Positions 30,565 to 40,490 of a stretch of 64,000 bases of DNA are shown here, piece by piece. The position numbers were made by a program, and so were the translations under genes. Each line of letters starts with the position of its first letter. Position 1 is the stretch's first letter. The notes beneath the pieces were generated by a model, which did no database searches, was not told the DNA's origin, and saw only the letters and a list, made by a program, of their open reading frames with translations. The DNA is from Clostridium senegalense JC122 (GTDB taxonomy: Bacteria > Bacillota > Clostridia > Clostridiales > Clostridiaceae), in contig NZ_HE611050.1 of assembly GCF_000285575.1 (NCBI RefSeq), positions 498,301 through 562,300 on the forward strand. The letters are read 5' to 3'.

Positions 30565-32373
30565 TTAATCTATTTTAAGCACTGCCATGAATGCTTCTTG
30601 TGGAACTTCTACACTTCCAACTTGTCTCATTCTTTTCTTTCCTTGTTTTTGTTTTTCTAATAGTTTTTTCTTTCTTGATATGTCTCCACCATAACATTTG
30701 GCAAGAACATCTTTTCTCATAGCTTTTACAGTTTCTCTTGCTATAATTTTTGAACCTACAGCTGCTTGAATTGGAATTTCAAATAACTGTCTTGGAATAA
30801 TTTCTTTTAATTTTTCCGCCATATTTCTGCCTCTATGATAAGCTCTTTCTTCTGGAACTATCATTGATAAAGCATCTACAACATCTCCATTTAACATTAT
30901 ATCAAGTTTCACTAGTTTAGTTTCTTTATATCCTTTTAATTCATAGTCAAAAGATGCATATCCTTTAGTTCTTGATTTTAGTGCATCAAAGAAATCATAT
31001 ACTATCTCATTTAAAGGCATATCATAATTTATCATAACCCTTGTTTGATCAAGGTATTGCATATCTATAAATACCCCTCTTTTTTCTTGACATAATTCCA
31101 TAATAGCTCCTACATAATCTGAAGGTGCTATTATAGACGCTTTCACCATAGGCTCTTCCATATAACTTATTTCTGATACCTCTGGTAAATTTGTAGGATT
31201 AGTAATCTCTAAAAGTTCACCATTTGTTTTTGTAACTTTATAAATAACTGATGGAGCCGTTGTAATTATATCTAAATTAAATTCTCTTTCTATTCTTTCT
31301 TGAATTATTTCCATATGTAATAATCCTAAGAAACCACATCTAAATCCAAAACCTAATGCAATAGATGTTTCCGGTTCAAACGATAGTGCAGCATCATTTA
31401 ACTGTAATTTTTCTAAAGCTTCTTTTAATGCTTCATATTTTGAACCATCTGCTGGATATATTCCACTAAACACCATTGGTATTGCTGGCCTATAGCCCTT
31501 CATTGGTTCTTTAGTAGGTCTATTTGCTTCTGTTATCGTATCTCCTGCTCTTGCATCTCCTACATTTTTTATAGCAGCACTTAAATACCCAACTTCTCCA
31601 GCTCTTAATTCTTTAACTGGCATTGGTGCTGGAGTAAATACTCCAACTTCTGTAACTTCACAAGTTTTATTAGTATTCATTAATTTTATTTTTGTACCTA
31701 CTTTAACACTTCCATCAAAAACTCTTATATATGTAACAACACCTTTATAACTGTCATAATAAGAATCAAAAATTAATGCTTTCAATGGCGCTTCATCATC
31801 ACCAGTTGGTGCAGGTATTTTTTCTACAACTGATTCTAATACATCTTCTATATTTAATCCTGTTTTAGCTGATATTAAAGGTGCATCTTGTGCTTCTATA
31901 CCTATAACATCTTCTATCTCTTGCTTTACTTCTTCTGGCCTTGCACTTGCTAAATCTATTTTATTTATTACCGGATCTATTTCTAAATCATTATCTAATG
32001 CTAGATAACAGTTTGCAAGAGTTTGAGCTTGAATACCTTGTGTTGCATCTACTATTAAAATTGCTCCTTCACAAGCTGCTAAACTTCTAGAAACCTCATA
32101 ATTAAAGTCTACATGTCCTGGAGTATCAATTAGATTTAATATGTATTCTTTTCCATCTGCTTCTCTTTTATATACAAGCCTAGCTGCTTGAGCTTTGATT
32201 GTTATTCCTCTTTCTTTTTCTAACTCCATATTATCAAGTACTTGTGATTCCATTTCTCTTTGTGTTAATGTACCTGTTTTCTCTAGTAATCTATCAGCTA
32301 ATGTAGATTTACCATGGTCTATATGGGCAACTATAGAAAAATTTCTTATATACTTTTGTCTGTCACTTTGCAT
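30565..32373 (-). CDS. lepA: Elongation factor 4 (LepA)
   Basis: Ribosome-associated GTPase that can back-translocate or rescue stalled ribosomes and affects initiation. The 602-residue protein has the G motifs [27 protein letters not shown] and NKIDLASA, the EF-G-like domains II, III and V, and the LepA-specific C-terminal domain ([20 protein letters not shown]). First of a likely lepA-hemW transcript. Confidence 0.97.
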   Translation of the reverse strand: MQSDRQKYIRNFSIVAHIDHGKSTLADRLLEKTGTLTQREMESQVLDNMELEKERGITIKAQAARLVYKREADGKEYILNLIDTPGHVDFNYEVSRSLAACEGAILIVDATQGIQAQTLANCYLALDNDLEIDPVINKIDLASARPEEVKQEIEDVIGIEAQDAPLISAKTGLNIEDVLESVVEKIPAPTGDDEAPLKALIFDSYYDSYKGVVTYIRVFDGSVKVGTKIKLMNTNKTCEVTEVGVFTPAPMPVKELRAGEVGYLSAAIKNVGDARAGDTITEANRPTKEPMKGYRPAIPMVFSGIYPADGSKYEALKEALEKLQLNDAALSFEPETSIALGFGFRCGFLGLLHMEIIQERIEREFNLDIITTAPSVIYKVTKTNGELLEITNPTNLPEVSEISYMEEPMVKASIIAPSDYVGAIMELCQEKRGVFIDMQYLDQTRVMINYDMPLNEIVYDFFDALKSRTKGYASFDYELKGYKETKLVKLDIMLNGDVVDALSMIVPEERAYHRGRNMAEKLKEIIPRQLFEIPIQAAVGSKIIARETVKAMRKDVLAKCYGGDISRKKKLLEKQKQGKKRMRQVGSVEVPQEAFMAVLKID

Positions 32374-32593
32374 GAATTTTACCCCCGTTTGTAATGGATA
32401 TATAAATTTACTTTATATTATCAAATTTTTTACTACATTTAATTTTAAACATACTTTTATAAATAAATTATAATTATTCAGTTTAAATTATACCATACAA
32501 CTTATTTAACTTGTCAATGCTATGTGTTAAACAACCTTAACTTTAGTTTTTTATAAATTTTATAAATTTTCTTTCCACTATCATTTTATATAA

Positions 32594-32841
32594 TTAATTT
32601 ATATTTTCTTTTATATTATTAAATATTAATTCAAAGCCATTTTGTAAATCATAAAAAAATCGCTTTTAAACACTAATTGTTTTTCATTTAATTTTAATAT
32701 TATTTTAGGCCTATCCTCATTACAAATTTCTATATTACTATTTTTTTTCACTATATCACTTGAATTTTTATTTATCATAATAGTTCCAATAATAATAGCT
32801 AACATACATAAAATTAGTATATTTTTTTCTTTTCTTCCCAA
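32594..32841 (-). CDS. Small membrane-anchored protein of unknown function, frameshifted
   Basis: A TTG start with GGAGG seven bases upstream opens a frame with one N-terminal membrane helix (ILILCMLAIIIGTIM) and a short polar domain (PKIILKLNEKQLVF). As written it ends after KSDFFMIYKMALN. Seven A at 32653-32659 (plus strand), read as eight, would give KSDFFYDLQNGFELIFNNIK and a stop at 32594, an 82-residue protein of more natural composition. I do not recognise the family. It lies between spoIIP and lepA; membership in a sporulation regulon is only a guess from position. Confidence 0.6.
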
Positions 32842-32931
32842 AATAGCACCTCCAATATTATAATAATTTACATTATGTATGTTTTTTATTCAAACATCAA
32901 AATGTAAAATCATATTTTAAAATTAAAACTT

Positions 32932-32980
32932 AAAATGCTCTATCAAAATAAATTTAACTTTTATTTTGATAGAGCATTTT
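32932..32980 (-). terminator. spoIIP terminator
   Basis: AAAATGCTCTATCAAAATAA pairs with its downstream complement in a stem of about 21 bp, ending nine bases from the spoIIP stop. Confidence 0.85.
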
Positions 32981-32989
32981 ATATTATTT

Positions 32990-34069
32990 TTATTTTGATA
33001 ATCCTGCACTAATGGAATGAGCCAAATATTTCATACTAGCTTTTGCCTCATCAAGAGTATTAGTTGTAGATCCGACTTCAATCAATACTGCATTACTACT
33101 TAAATCTTGACTGTAATAAGTTATTCCTGTTGTATAAACATCATATATAGCTCTTCCTCTAAATAAGTCTGGGTATAATGTTTTAGATTCTCCTACGATG
33201 TTGTTCATTATTTCTAATTGGCTTGCATAATTTGGATTAGCCATTGCTGGCACAAACATTACCTTTGCTGTTGCTTCACCATTAATGTTTCCTGTAACAT
33301 ATTTTTTATCTACGCCTGAATCTCTATGCAAATCTATAATCAAATCAAAGTTTCCATACTCATTTAAATATTTTTTCATAGTTTCACGTGATTTATAATA
33401 AGCAGCATTATAATCCGGTAGGTCATGTGCAGTTGTATCATGTATAACAGTAAATCCTTGTGCTTGTAAATTTTTTGTAAGTTCTTCACCTACAGCAATT
33501 ATATTTTGACTAGCATCCTTCTTACTTTGTTCTCCTGGTGAATAGGCTTCAGAAGAATGGCTATGATATATTAGTATTTTTTTATTTGCATTTTGGGCAG
33601 CGTTATTTTTTGGAACGGCACTTACTTCATTTTTATTTATATCACCTTCACCTAAATTAAAAGCGCTTATTTTATAGTCTTCTGCTTTTACCTGTTTTAC
33701 TTGATTTTTATCAAAAAAGCCTAATTCTCCTTTAATAAGTTCTAAAATACTAAAAGATGATATACCTTTATCCTCTTCTCTTAGCATATTATTAGATGAA
33801 ACACTTACGGTTGCCATACTATTATTTATAGCCTTAAAATATAAAGTTGTCTTTATACCATCACTACCATGACCCTCATATATAATAAAACTTTTAGGTA
33901 AAATTATCAGTAATGTAGCTACTAAAATTATAATTATAAATTTCATATATTTAAAATTCAATTTAACATTTTTCACATTTCCATATGATTTGCTACTAAC
34001 ATATCTTGAACTATATCTTGGGTTATACCTTGGATTATATCTTTTATATTTCTCCCTATTGTATCTCAT
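32990..34069 (-). CDS. spoIIP: Stage II sporulation protein P
   Basis: Septal peptidoglycan amidase and endopeptidase that works with SpoIID and SpoIIM during engulfment. The 359-residue protein has a basic N-terminal tail with the near-repeats RYNPRYNPRYSSRYV, one membrane helix near residues 43-62, and the extracytoplasmic SpoIIP domain beginning KILIYHSHSSEAYSPG, with DLIIDLHRDSG and the late VLIEVGSTTNTLDEA. The conserved His and Glu residues are present. It is followed by a strong terminator and preceded by gpr, a common clostridial pair. Confidence 0.94.
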   Translation of the reverse strand: MRYNREKYKRYNPRYNPRYSSRYVSSKSYGNVKNVKLNFKYMKFIIIILVATLLIILPKSFIIYEGHGSDGIKTTLYFKAINNSMATVSVSSNNMLREEDKGISSFSILELIKGELGFFDKNQVKQVKAEDYKISAFNLGEGDINKNEVSAVPKNNAAQNANKKILIYHSHSSEAYSPGEQSKKDASQNIIAVGEELTKNLQAQGFTVIHDTTAHDLPDYNAAYYKSRETMKKYLNEYGNFDLIIDLHRDSGVDKKYVTGNINGEATAKVMFVPAMANPNYASQLEIMNNIVGESKTLYPDLFRGRAIYDVYTTGITYYSQDLSSNAVLIEVGSTTNTLDEAKASMKYLAHSISAGLSK

Positions 34070-34318
34070 TTCACCCTCCTGTTATTTGTATAAAATTTAT
34101 ATATAAAGCTTATCTTTTATAATATTTAAATTTGTTTTCAAATTATTTAATTGAAAAAACTACTTCAACTCCGTAAAAATCTAAAATAATTATTATATTT
34201 TGTATTAAATTATTTTATTTAGATAACCTTTATAATCGCATAACTTGTCCTAAGTAACATTCCTTCTTTGTTTCAATCACTATAATATATGTTTAAGTTC
34301 TTTAAAATATAACAGCAT

Positions 34319-34368
34319 AAAAAATCTGCCTTGAATAAAATTTACTTTTTATTTCAAAGCAGATTTTT
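34319..34368 (-). terminator. gpr terminator
   Basis: AAAAAATCTGC and GCAGATTTTT plus additional pairs (TTGAATAAAA with TTTTATTTCAA) form a long stem just after the gpr stop codon. Confidence 0.85.
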
Positions 34369-34375
34369 AATATTT

Positions 34376-35356
34376 TTAATTTAAATATCTATCAATATCC
34401 TCTAATGTTAAAGCTGGCTGTAATGCTATATTTATACCATTGGCTATAATTTTTGATAGACAGTCCACTACCATATCTATATCTTTAGGTGTAACAACCA
34501 TAGTCGCCATTTTTTCACCTAAAACTTGACCTATTAACACTTCTTTTTCATCTCTATCTAATGAATTCAAACTATTATAAAATTCACTACCACTTTTAGC
34601 TTCTTTCATTAAATCTTCTATTACTAATTCTATAGTATCATTAGCTAATGTTGCTGCATCTACAACTGTAGGAACACCTATAGCTATTACAGGAACACCT
34701 AATTCTTTTTCATTTAATGCCATTCTATTATTTCCTATTCCCGCACCTGGTGATATACCTGTATTTCCAATTTGTATTGTCCTATTAACTCTTTGAGTTT
34801 TTCTTGACGCTAAAGCATCTATACATATTACTACATTAGGTTTAACCCTATCTACAACACCTTTTACTATTTCACTAGTTTCTACACCTGTAATTCCAAG
34901 AACGCCTGGCGCTATAGCAGAAACTGGTATTATACCTTCATCTATACTATCAGGTACATATTCTTTTAAATGTCTTGTCACCATTAACTTTGATGTAACT
35001 TTAGGACCTAACGCATCTGGTGTAATATTCCAATTCCCTAAACCGACTACTAATGCAGTAGTTTTATCATTTATTTTTACTAATTTTGAAAGTTCTTTTG
35101 CTAAACTTTGACTTAAATCTTCTTTTGCTTCTACATCATAATAAACAAAGTCAGCAAATTCTAAAGTTACATAACTTCCTTTAGGTTTTCCAATTATTTT
35201 TTCTCCATTCTCATTTATAACTTTAACATGAGAAACCATAACTTGTTTATCAATATATTCTTCAACTTCCACACCATCTATTTCACGTTCTTCACTATTC
35301 TGTTCAGTATAATACTCCCTAGCTTCTAATGCTAAATCCGTTCTAATATTATTCAC
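34376..35356 (-). CDS. gpr: Germination protease GPR
   Basis: Aspartic-type protease that degrades small acid-soluble spore proteins at germination. The 326-residue zymogen begins with RTDLALEAREYY after a short start, and has SLAKELSKLVKI, VVGLGNWNITPDALGP, VICIDALASRKTQRVNRTIQ and GSG-like features of the A25 family. The catalytic region (GLGN, DALASR) is intact. The start is GTG, with AGGGAGG six bases upstream. A forespore sigma-G or sigma-F promoter is expected; I could not identify one with confidence. Confidence 0.94.
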   Translation of the reverse strand: MNNIRTDLALEAREYYTEQNSEEREIDGVEVEEYIDKQVMVSHVKVINENGEKIIGKPKGSYVTLEFADFVYYDVEAKEDLSQSLAKELSKLVKINDKTTALVVGLGNWNITPDALGPKVTSKLMVTRHLKEYVPDSIDEGIIPVSAIAPGVLGITGVETSEIVKGVVDRVKPNVVICIDALASRKTQRVNRTIQIGNTGISPGAGIGNNRMALNEKELGVPVIAIGVPTVVDAATLANDTIELVIEDLMKEAKSGSEFYNSLNSLDRDEKEVLIGQVLGEKMATMVVTPKDIDMVVDCLSKIIANGINIALQPALTLEDIDRYLN

Positions 35357-35643
35357 TGATATTCCTCCCTTAACCTTTTAACTTTTAATTGTAAAGTTAG
35401 TATTTATAGTCTATTATTCTAAAATCATATGTTATTTTATTTTTTCCAAATAAAATATTAATATTCTTTAATTAATGTTTCTTAATTACAATTAAATAAT
35501 TTAAATTTACAATGTATTTTTTTAACAATTAATATAAAGTTTAAAAATTTTATGTATTTTTATTATCAATGCTGTTATAATAAGATTTAGGGGTATTTAT
35601 ACATAAAATCAGTAATTTTTTCTAATTAACTTATAAAATTTAC

Positions 35644-35672
35644 TTGAAGTGTAAAAAAATTAGTGATATAAT
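35644..35672 (+). promoter_or_regulatory. rpsT promoter
   Basis: TTGAAG, a 17-base spacer and a consensus TATAAT. The predicted start of transcription is about 35679, leaving a leader of about 78 bases. Confidence 0.82.
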
Positions 35673-35678
35673 ATCACT

Positions 35679-35756
35679 TGTTGAATAAAAAGAACTCATA
35701 CGCAGACTTCCCCAAAGCTGCTGAGACGTGATAAAAATACAAGGGGGTGAAGTGAA
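35679..35756 (+). ncRNA. Structured rpsT leader, possible S20 autoregulatory element
   Basis: Within the leader, CTCA and TGAG enclose CAG-A-CTT / AAGCTG around a CCCCA loop (35695-35725). The region is far richer in C and G than the surroundings. The ribosome-binding site CAAGGGGGTG follows. S20 autoregulates its own translation in other bacteria; that this leader does so is inference. Confidence 0.4.
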
Positions 35757-36023
35757 ATGGCAAACATTAAGTCAGCAAAAAAGAGAATAAAAGTTACTAA
35801 AGCTAAAACTCTTAAAAATACAATGATAAAATCTGCACTTAAAACTAGAATTAAAAAGTTTGAAGTTGCAGTTGCTAACAAAAATGTAGAAGAAGCTCAA
35901 GCTAACTATACTGTAGTTGCTAAAGCTTTAGATATGGCTGCATCAAAAGGAATACTACATAAAAATAAAGCAGCTAGAAAGAAATCTAGATTAGCTACTA
36001 AATTAAACAATTTATCAGCTTAA
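35757..36023 (+). CDS. rpsT: 30S ribosomal protein S20
   Basis: An 88-residue basic helical protein beginning [20 protein letters not shown] and containing the family segment [20 protein letters not shown]. It binds 16S rRNA early in 30S assembly. It is transcribed alone on the plus strand, divergent from gpr and convergent with holA, with its own promoter, leader and terminator. Confidence 0.97.
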   Translation: MANIKSAKKRIKVTKAKTLKNTMIKSALKTRIKKFEVAVANKNVEEAQANYTVVAKALDMAASKGILHKNKAARKKSRLATKLNNLSA

Positions 36024-36030
36024 TAAACGA

Positions 36031-36050
36031 ACCGGTTTTTACCGGTTTTT
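36031..36050 (+). terminator. rpsT terminator
   Basis: AACCGGT / ACCGGTT with a short T loop, followed by TTTTATTTT. Confidence 0.85.
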
Positions 36051-36060
36051 TATTTTACTT

Positions 36061-36105
36061 GATATAAAAAATAACTAATCCTTAAAGATTAGTTATTTTT
36101 ATATC
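36061..36105 (-). terminator. holA terminator
   Basis: GATATAAAAAATAACTAATC pairs with its downstream complement around a 6-base loop, with one bulged base. It overlaps the last codons of holA and backs onto the rpsT terminator. Confidence 0.75.
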
Positions 36106-37124
36106 ATAGAATTTATAATAAAGAATTCTAACTGTATTCTATTATTAGTTGTTAAACTTTTTATATTACCTTCAACTTCTAATGCCAATTCTAAATTTTT
36201 CTTAAGTTTTTCCAAAGTAAACTTCTTGCTTTGACCTATCATTTTTTCAGCTATATATGGATGTAATCTAAATTTTCTAGATATATTTTCAATAGATTCT
36301 CCTTTTTCACTGCTTACCCTTACAGACAACAGTAATCTAAATTGTCTTTGTATCATATATAATATAGCCGTTACCTCTTGTCCTTTATAAATCAATTCAT
36401 TTAATACATCTATGGATTTTTTTATATTCTTTTGAGAAATATAATCTACTAAATTAAAGATGTCATTTTCATTTTTTTGAGACATTAATAATAAAATGTC
36501 TTCTTTAGTTATGTTTCTTCCTTCACAATAACAACAAAGTTTTTCTACCTCATTATTTATAATATTCATATTACCTTCTACTAAACTACAAAAAAAACTC
36601 AACTCAGATTTATCTATTTTTTTACCTTTGCTCTCAAAAACTTCCTTTACCTTAAAATATAAGTTATTTCCCTTTACTTTATCCACCTTAATTAATACAC
36701 CATTTTTTTCAAGTTTTTTAACTTTACTACTAGGTTTATCTCTATCACTTTTGAATATATAATACATTATTAATGTTGTATATGGTGGTAAATTTTGTGT
36801 ATATTTTAAAAGCTTATTAAAATCTATTGTCTTTTCATCATCTACAGATTTAGCATCATCTAAAAAATTTGCTCTAAAAATTTCAACAACTTTTTGCTCA
36901 CCCATAAAAGGCATAGTTTCACAGGCATTTACTATAATATCATTATCTACTTTTCTTCCATCTAATCTTATAAAATTGAATTCTTTAAAATCTTCTCCAA
37001 CTAAACTTTTTGATATTTTTTCTATAGACTGTTTTATTAAATTTTCGTCAGAACCACAAAATACATATAAATTTTTCAACACACCTTTTTTTATATTTGT
37101 TTCAAATTGAACTAAATTAATCAC
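36099..37124 (-). CDS. holA: DNA polymerase III subunit delta
   Basis: Clamp-loader subunit that opens the beta clamp. The 341-residue protein has the AAA+-like fold with VLKNLYVFCGSDENLIKQ at the N-terminus, EQKVVEIFRANFLDD, and the C-terminal collar region (FRLHPYIAEKMIGQSKKF). I chose the GTG at 37124 because the family starts at this VINLVQF position; earlier in-frame ATGs lack a site. It follows comEC, as is usual in Firmicutes. Confidence 0.92.
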   Translation of the reverse strand: MINLVQFETNIKKGVLKNLYVFCGSDENLIKQSIEKISKSLVGEDFKEFNFIRLDGRKVDNDIIVNACETMPFMGEQKVVEIFRANFLDDAKSVDDEKTIDFNKLLKYTQNLPPYTTLIMYYIFKSDRDKPSSKVKKLEKNGVLIKVDKVKGNNLYFKVKEVFESKGKKIDKSELSFFCSLVEGNMNIINNEVEKLCCYCEGRNITKEDILLLMSQKNENDIFNLVDYISQKNIKKSIDVLNELIYKGQEVTAILYMIQRQFRLLLSVRVSSEKGESIENISRKFRLHPYIAEKMIGQSKKFTLEKLKKNLELALEVEGNIKSLTTNNRIQLEFFIINSMI

Positions 37125-37157
37125 CGTTTTTCCCTTACCTTTCATAGAAAGAATGTA

Positions 37158-37262
37158 TAAATTAAAGCTTAAATACCTAAAATAGTGAAACATGCTTCAA
37201 CTCACTTCAAATTCAATACTATATTTTACATAAAACAAATTTAAATAGAGACTTGTTTCCTA
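37158..37262 (+). repeat. Copy of the dispersed intergenic element
   Basis: Hairpin AGTGA / TCACT (37184-37188 with 37202-37206) encloses a loop containing ACATGCTT. The 3' end AAATTTAAATAGAGACTTGT followed by TTCCTAT matches the family. It sits between comEC and holA. Confidence 0.55.
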
Positions 37263-37312
37263 TTATAACTATATATTATAATTTATTTTTTATTTTACAA
37301 TAACTCTTTACT

Positions 37313-39045
37313 TTAATAATATATTTTTACTATATCATCATTTATAATCTTATACTTTCCATATATAGTTCCCTTTGGTTTATATTTATCATCTTCAACT
37401 AATTCTACAATATTATATTTATCTATATTATCTTTACTATAATTTTCTTTCTCAGTTATAAATATATTTTTATTTTTATAAGATATTATTAAGTCTAAAT
37501 ACCCATAATTATTTATAGCTTTTATTTTATATTTCTCATCTAATTTTAAACTTTCCTCACAATCTATTTCATCATAAATTCTATATACATCTATTGGTTC
37601 TTTTATTTTTGAAAGTTTTACTAACTTGTTGCTTAAAATAACATTTTTCATTTTATAATTAATATTTATAGTAGTTCCATTTTTAGTCTTTATATAGTGT
37701 ATATTAGGATAAACGGAGTATTGGCTTATAATTGTTATCATAAGCATTATAACAGGTATATACTTACTGTTTTTATAACCACTTTTATAGAATATATAAG
37801 AGCAGTACATAGATAAAATAGTTAAAGATGCAATATATCCTACATTATATATTTGATTAAAATCTTTTATTAAAAATCCTTCAAATGTATTTATACATAA
37901 TAATAATCCTTTTAAAAAACTTAAAAATAAAGTATTTACTTTAGGAATATAAATAGCAAATAGAAACATATTGCTTACTATTATTAAAATTGTATAAAAT
38001 GGAATTAGCAAACAATTCCCTACTATACCATTTAAATTTAATGTACCAAAATTAAAAGCAATATATAACATTGTAAAAGTAGAGGCTGATAATGTAACAA
38101 CTATTGATTGTCTTAATAGCTTAGGCAAAAAGTATAATGTTTCATCAAATTTTTTATTCATTACAAAGATACCTAATACTGATAAAAATGATAAATTAAA
38201 GGCTGGACTTAAAATATAATATGGATTCATTGTTATAACTATTATAAACGCTAATGCTAAACTATTTATCCCATCATAATTTCTATAAACTTTTTTTGAT
38301 AATACAAAAATACAAATCATTATAAAAGCTCTAAGTGTAGAAGCTGTATAACCTATAACTGTTATATACATAAATGTAATTACTATAGAAATTTTATATC
38401 CTAATAGTTTTTCCATACATTTATATATCAACGCAATATGAAATCCTGAAACTGTAAGTATATGTACAACTCCTAAAGTATTCATACTATTTTTCTTTTC
38501 ATATTCTAAATAGGATTTATCACCTAAAGATATAGCCATAACAATTGATGCTAAATCTTTATCATATTCTGCAATTTTATTATAACAATTAGTTTTTATA
38601 TTATAAATTTTTGTTACAATATCCTGTTCTTTTTCTACTTTTCTTACTTTATAAACTCCTAAAGTACCATTTTTATAATCTAAATCTTTTATATAATATC
38701 CTTTTGCATTAAATAATTGTCCTAATTTAAAATTATCCAGGTTATTACCTTCTAAGAATATTTTTCTTCTTTCTACCTTAGCTATAACTTTGCCATTATT
38801 ATTTTCAATAATTCTACCTTGAACAGATTGTCCTAGTTCTGCAGCAAAATACATATTATATGAAACAAATCCTATAAAAATAAAAGCTAGTACAAAGAAA
38901 AAATACTGCTTTTCTAATTCAATATAAGATATTACTAAAAAATTAATAATATACAAAATATAAAATAATTATTTTGCAACAAAAGTAATGCTGAAAAATT
39001 ACCTATAAATATACATATAGCATAAAATATTAATGGTCTTTCCAA
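37313..39045 (-). CDS. comEC: ComEC/Rec2 competence membrane protein, frameshifted near the N-terminus, without a beta-lactamase-like domain
   Basis: Channel for DNA uptake in transformation. The Competence domain is present (VHILTVSGFHIALIYKCMEK, STLRAFIMICIF) with many membrane segments. The open frame begins late at 38956. Upstream, a TTG at 39045 after AGGTGA opens ERPLIFYAICMFIGNFSALL and following residues in another frame. Six T at 38937-38942 (minus strand) would need to be seven to join them, giving 577 residues. The C-terminus lacks the HxHxDH metallo-beta-lactamase domain of B. subtilis ComEC, so any nuclease step must be elsewhere. comEA is about 6 kb upstream. Confidence 0.82.
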
Positions 39046-39232
39046 TATAATCACCTATTATCATTTTTATAGAAATTATAGCCATATAATTGATATTTTA
39101 TCCATTCTATTGAACATATAAGAAAGCATAATGGAATTTTAAATTAGTTTAGAGTAAATAAATGCTTTTTAAACATATAATAAGCTTAAAAAATATAAAT
39201 TTTCATAAATCCATATCTTTTAAGCTTGTTTT

Positions 39233-39439
39233 TTACTCTGGTTCTTTCTCTAGTGCTATATCTAATATTAAATACACAATAATTCCAGATCCCCCTAATA
39301 AAATAGTTAATGCAAACAAAATTCGAATCCAACTAGCATCCACCTCTAATGAATTTGCTATACCTGCACATACCCCATCTATCTTTTTATTTTCCCTAGA
39401 TTTATATATAGGTTTTTTGAAAAACTCCATTATCTTCAC
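39233..39439 (-). CDS. PspC domain-containing membrane protein
   Basis: A 68-residue protein with the PspC signature KKPIYKSRENKKIDGVCAG followed by ANSLEVDASWIRILFALTIL and a hydrophobic helix. PspC proteins sense envelope stress in enterobacteria; the role of short stand-alone versions in clostridia is not known. The ribosome-binding site is GGAGG. It has no clear operon partner. Confidence 0.85.
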   Translation of the reverse strand: MKIMEFFKKPIYKSRENKKIDGVCAGIANSLEVDASWIRILFALTILLGGSGIIVYLILDIALEKEPE

Positions 39440-39568
39440 CTCCAGTTATACATAATTCTAGATTTCTCCTTATTTATGTAGTGTTATATACTTTATACTT
39501 ACTTTTATTATACTATTTTATTCTTCTATTGTACCCTAAATATTCTCTACATTATTTTTTATAAAAAT

Positions 39569-39595
39569 AAACCTTATATAATAAACATAAGGTTT
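39569..39595. terminator. Possible terminator hairpin
   Basis: AAACCTTAT and ATAAGGTTT pair around a 9-base loop, followed on the plus strand by TTAG and on the minus strand by TATTTTTATAAAAAA. It would serve a minus-strand transcript such as the short frame at 39702-39806. Confidence 0.5.
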
Positions 39596-39701
39596 TAGAT
39601 TATCTTTTATATAAAATTTTATACATTAACTTAAATATTACTATTTATATATTTTCACTCAATTTATAAGTCAAATCTTCTGTTGTTTTCCTACATTCTT
39701 A

Positions 39702-39806
39702 CTAAATTCTAAATCTAAAAGTATAACAAATAAATTCTGTATCTGTGAATACTCTGTTAAAAATTGTTTTAATTTCTACAGCCATATCTTTAAATAATCT
39801 TTTCAT
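39702..39806 (-). CDS. Possible 34-residue peptide gene
   Basis: An ATG with AGGAG seven to eight bases upstream opens a 34-codon frame: MKRLFKDMAVEIKTIFNRVF then TDTEFICYTFRFRI. It is basic with an amphipathic first half. It lies in an 840-base region with no other gene and is followed by a hairpin. It could be a real peptide or the start of a decayed gene. I do not recognise it. The rest of 39807-40237 shows nothing. Confidence 0.3.
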   Translation of the reverse strand: MKRLFKDMAVEIKTIFNRVFTDTEFICYTFRFRI

Positions 39807-40237
39807 AAATTTCAACTCCTAATACTTATTTTATAAATCATACTTTTTAATATTTTTAGCAAAATTTTAGTAAATAGTTTGTTAATTACTTTATACTTTT
39901 TTAATAATACTAAAAATACTTTTCATTTGATTTTAAATTTAAGTACATTAAATTAAACTTTAATTTATAAAAAATAATATGTTACCTTAGTATATATTTC
40001 AAAGTTAATGATTCAGTTCCTTTTTTATATTAAGATTTTAATAAATAAGTTACATTTTGAATATATACTAATATATTACATCATAGAATTTTTTAAATTA
40101 TTTATACATTATATAACCTAACTGTTTTATTATATTACAATTCATCTTTGTACATATTTTCAGGTTTTAAAACAATTCATTCTAAATCTGCTATCTCATA
40201 AGAAATTAATACTTCTAAAATTAAAATAAATATAAAA

Positions 40238-40269
40238 AGACTTATATAACCTTAAGATTATATAAGTCT
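40238..40269 (-). terminator. selC terminator
   Basis: AGACTTATATAA and its perfect 12-base complement pair around an 8-base loop, followed on the minus strand by TTTTTATATTTATTTT. It starts 14 bases after the tRNA end. Confidence 0.88.
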
Positions 40270-40282
40270 GTATATACTTATT

Positions 40283-40379
40283 TGGCGGGAATATGTGGGA
40301 ATCGAACCCACCCGTCGTGGTCTTAGCACGGCAACACGGTTTTGAAGACCGGCAGGCACACCAGCACCTATCTACTCCC
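40283..40379 (-). tRNA. selC: tRNA-Sec (anticodon UCA)
   Basis: A 97-base tRNA with an encoded CCA. It has the long acceptor arm of tRNA-Sec (GGGAGTAG opposite ATATTCCC), anticodon loop CTTCAAA with the UCA anticodon at 40343-40345, a long variable arm (GTGTTGCC...) and the T arm GTGGG-TTCGATT-CCCAC. It inserts selenocysteine at UGA codons with SelB. It is next to selB, selA and selD. Confidence 0.96.
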
Positions 40380-40418
40380 AGAATATTTGTTTTTCAAATA
40401 ATTATTGACACATCTATT

Positions 40419-40446
40419 ATTATATCAAATTTTTCACATAATTCAA
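40419..40446 (-). promoter_or_regulatory. selC promoter
   Basis: Minus-strand TTGAAT, a 16-base spacer and TATAAT. The predicted start lies about 30 bases before the tRNA, in the gap downstream of selB. Confidence 0.65.
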
Positions 40447-40490
40447 CACTTTTTTTATGTTTCTAATAATTTATGTGTCTTTTTATAATT

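Noticed and set aside
39183-39232. AAGCTTAAAA and TTTTAAGCTT as a pspC terminator
   Set aside because: The loop is about 30 bases and the flanking T tract is weak; I could not support it as a terminator.
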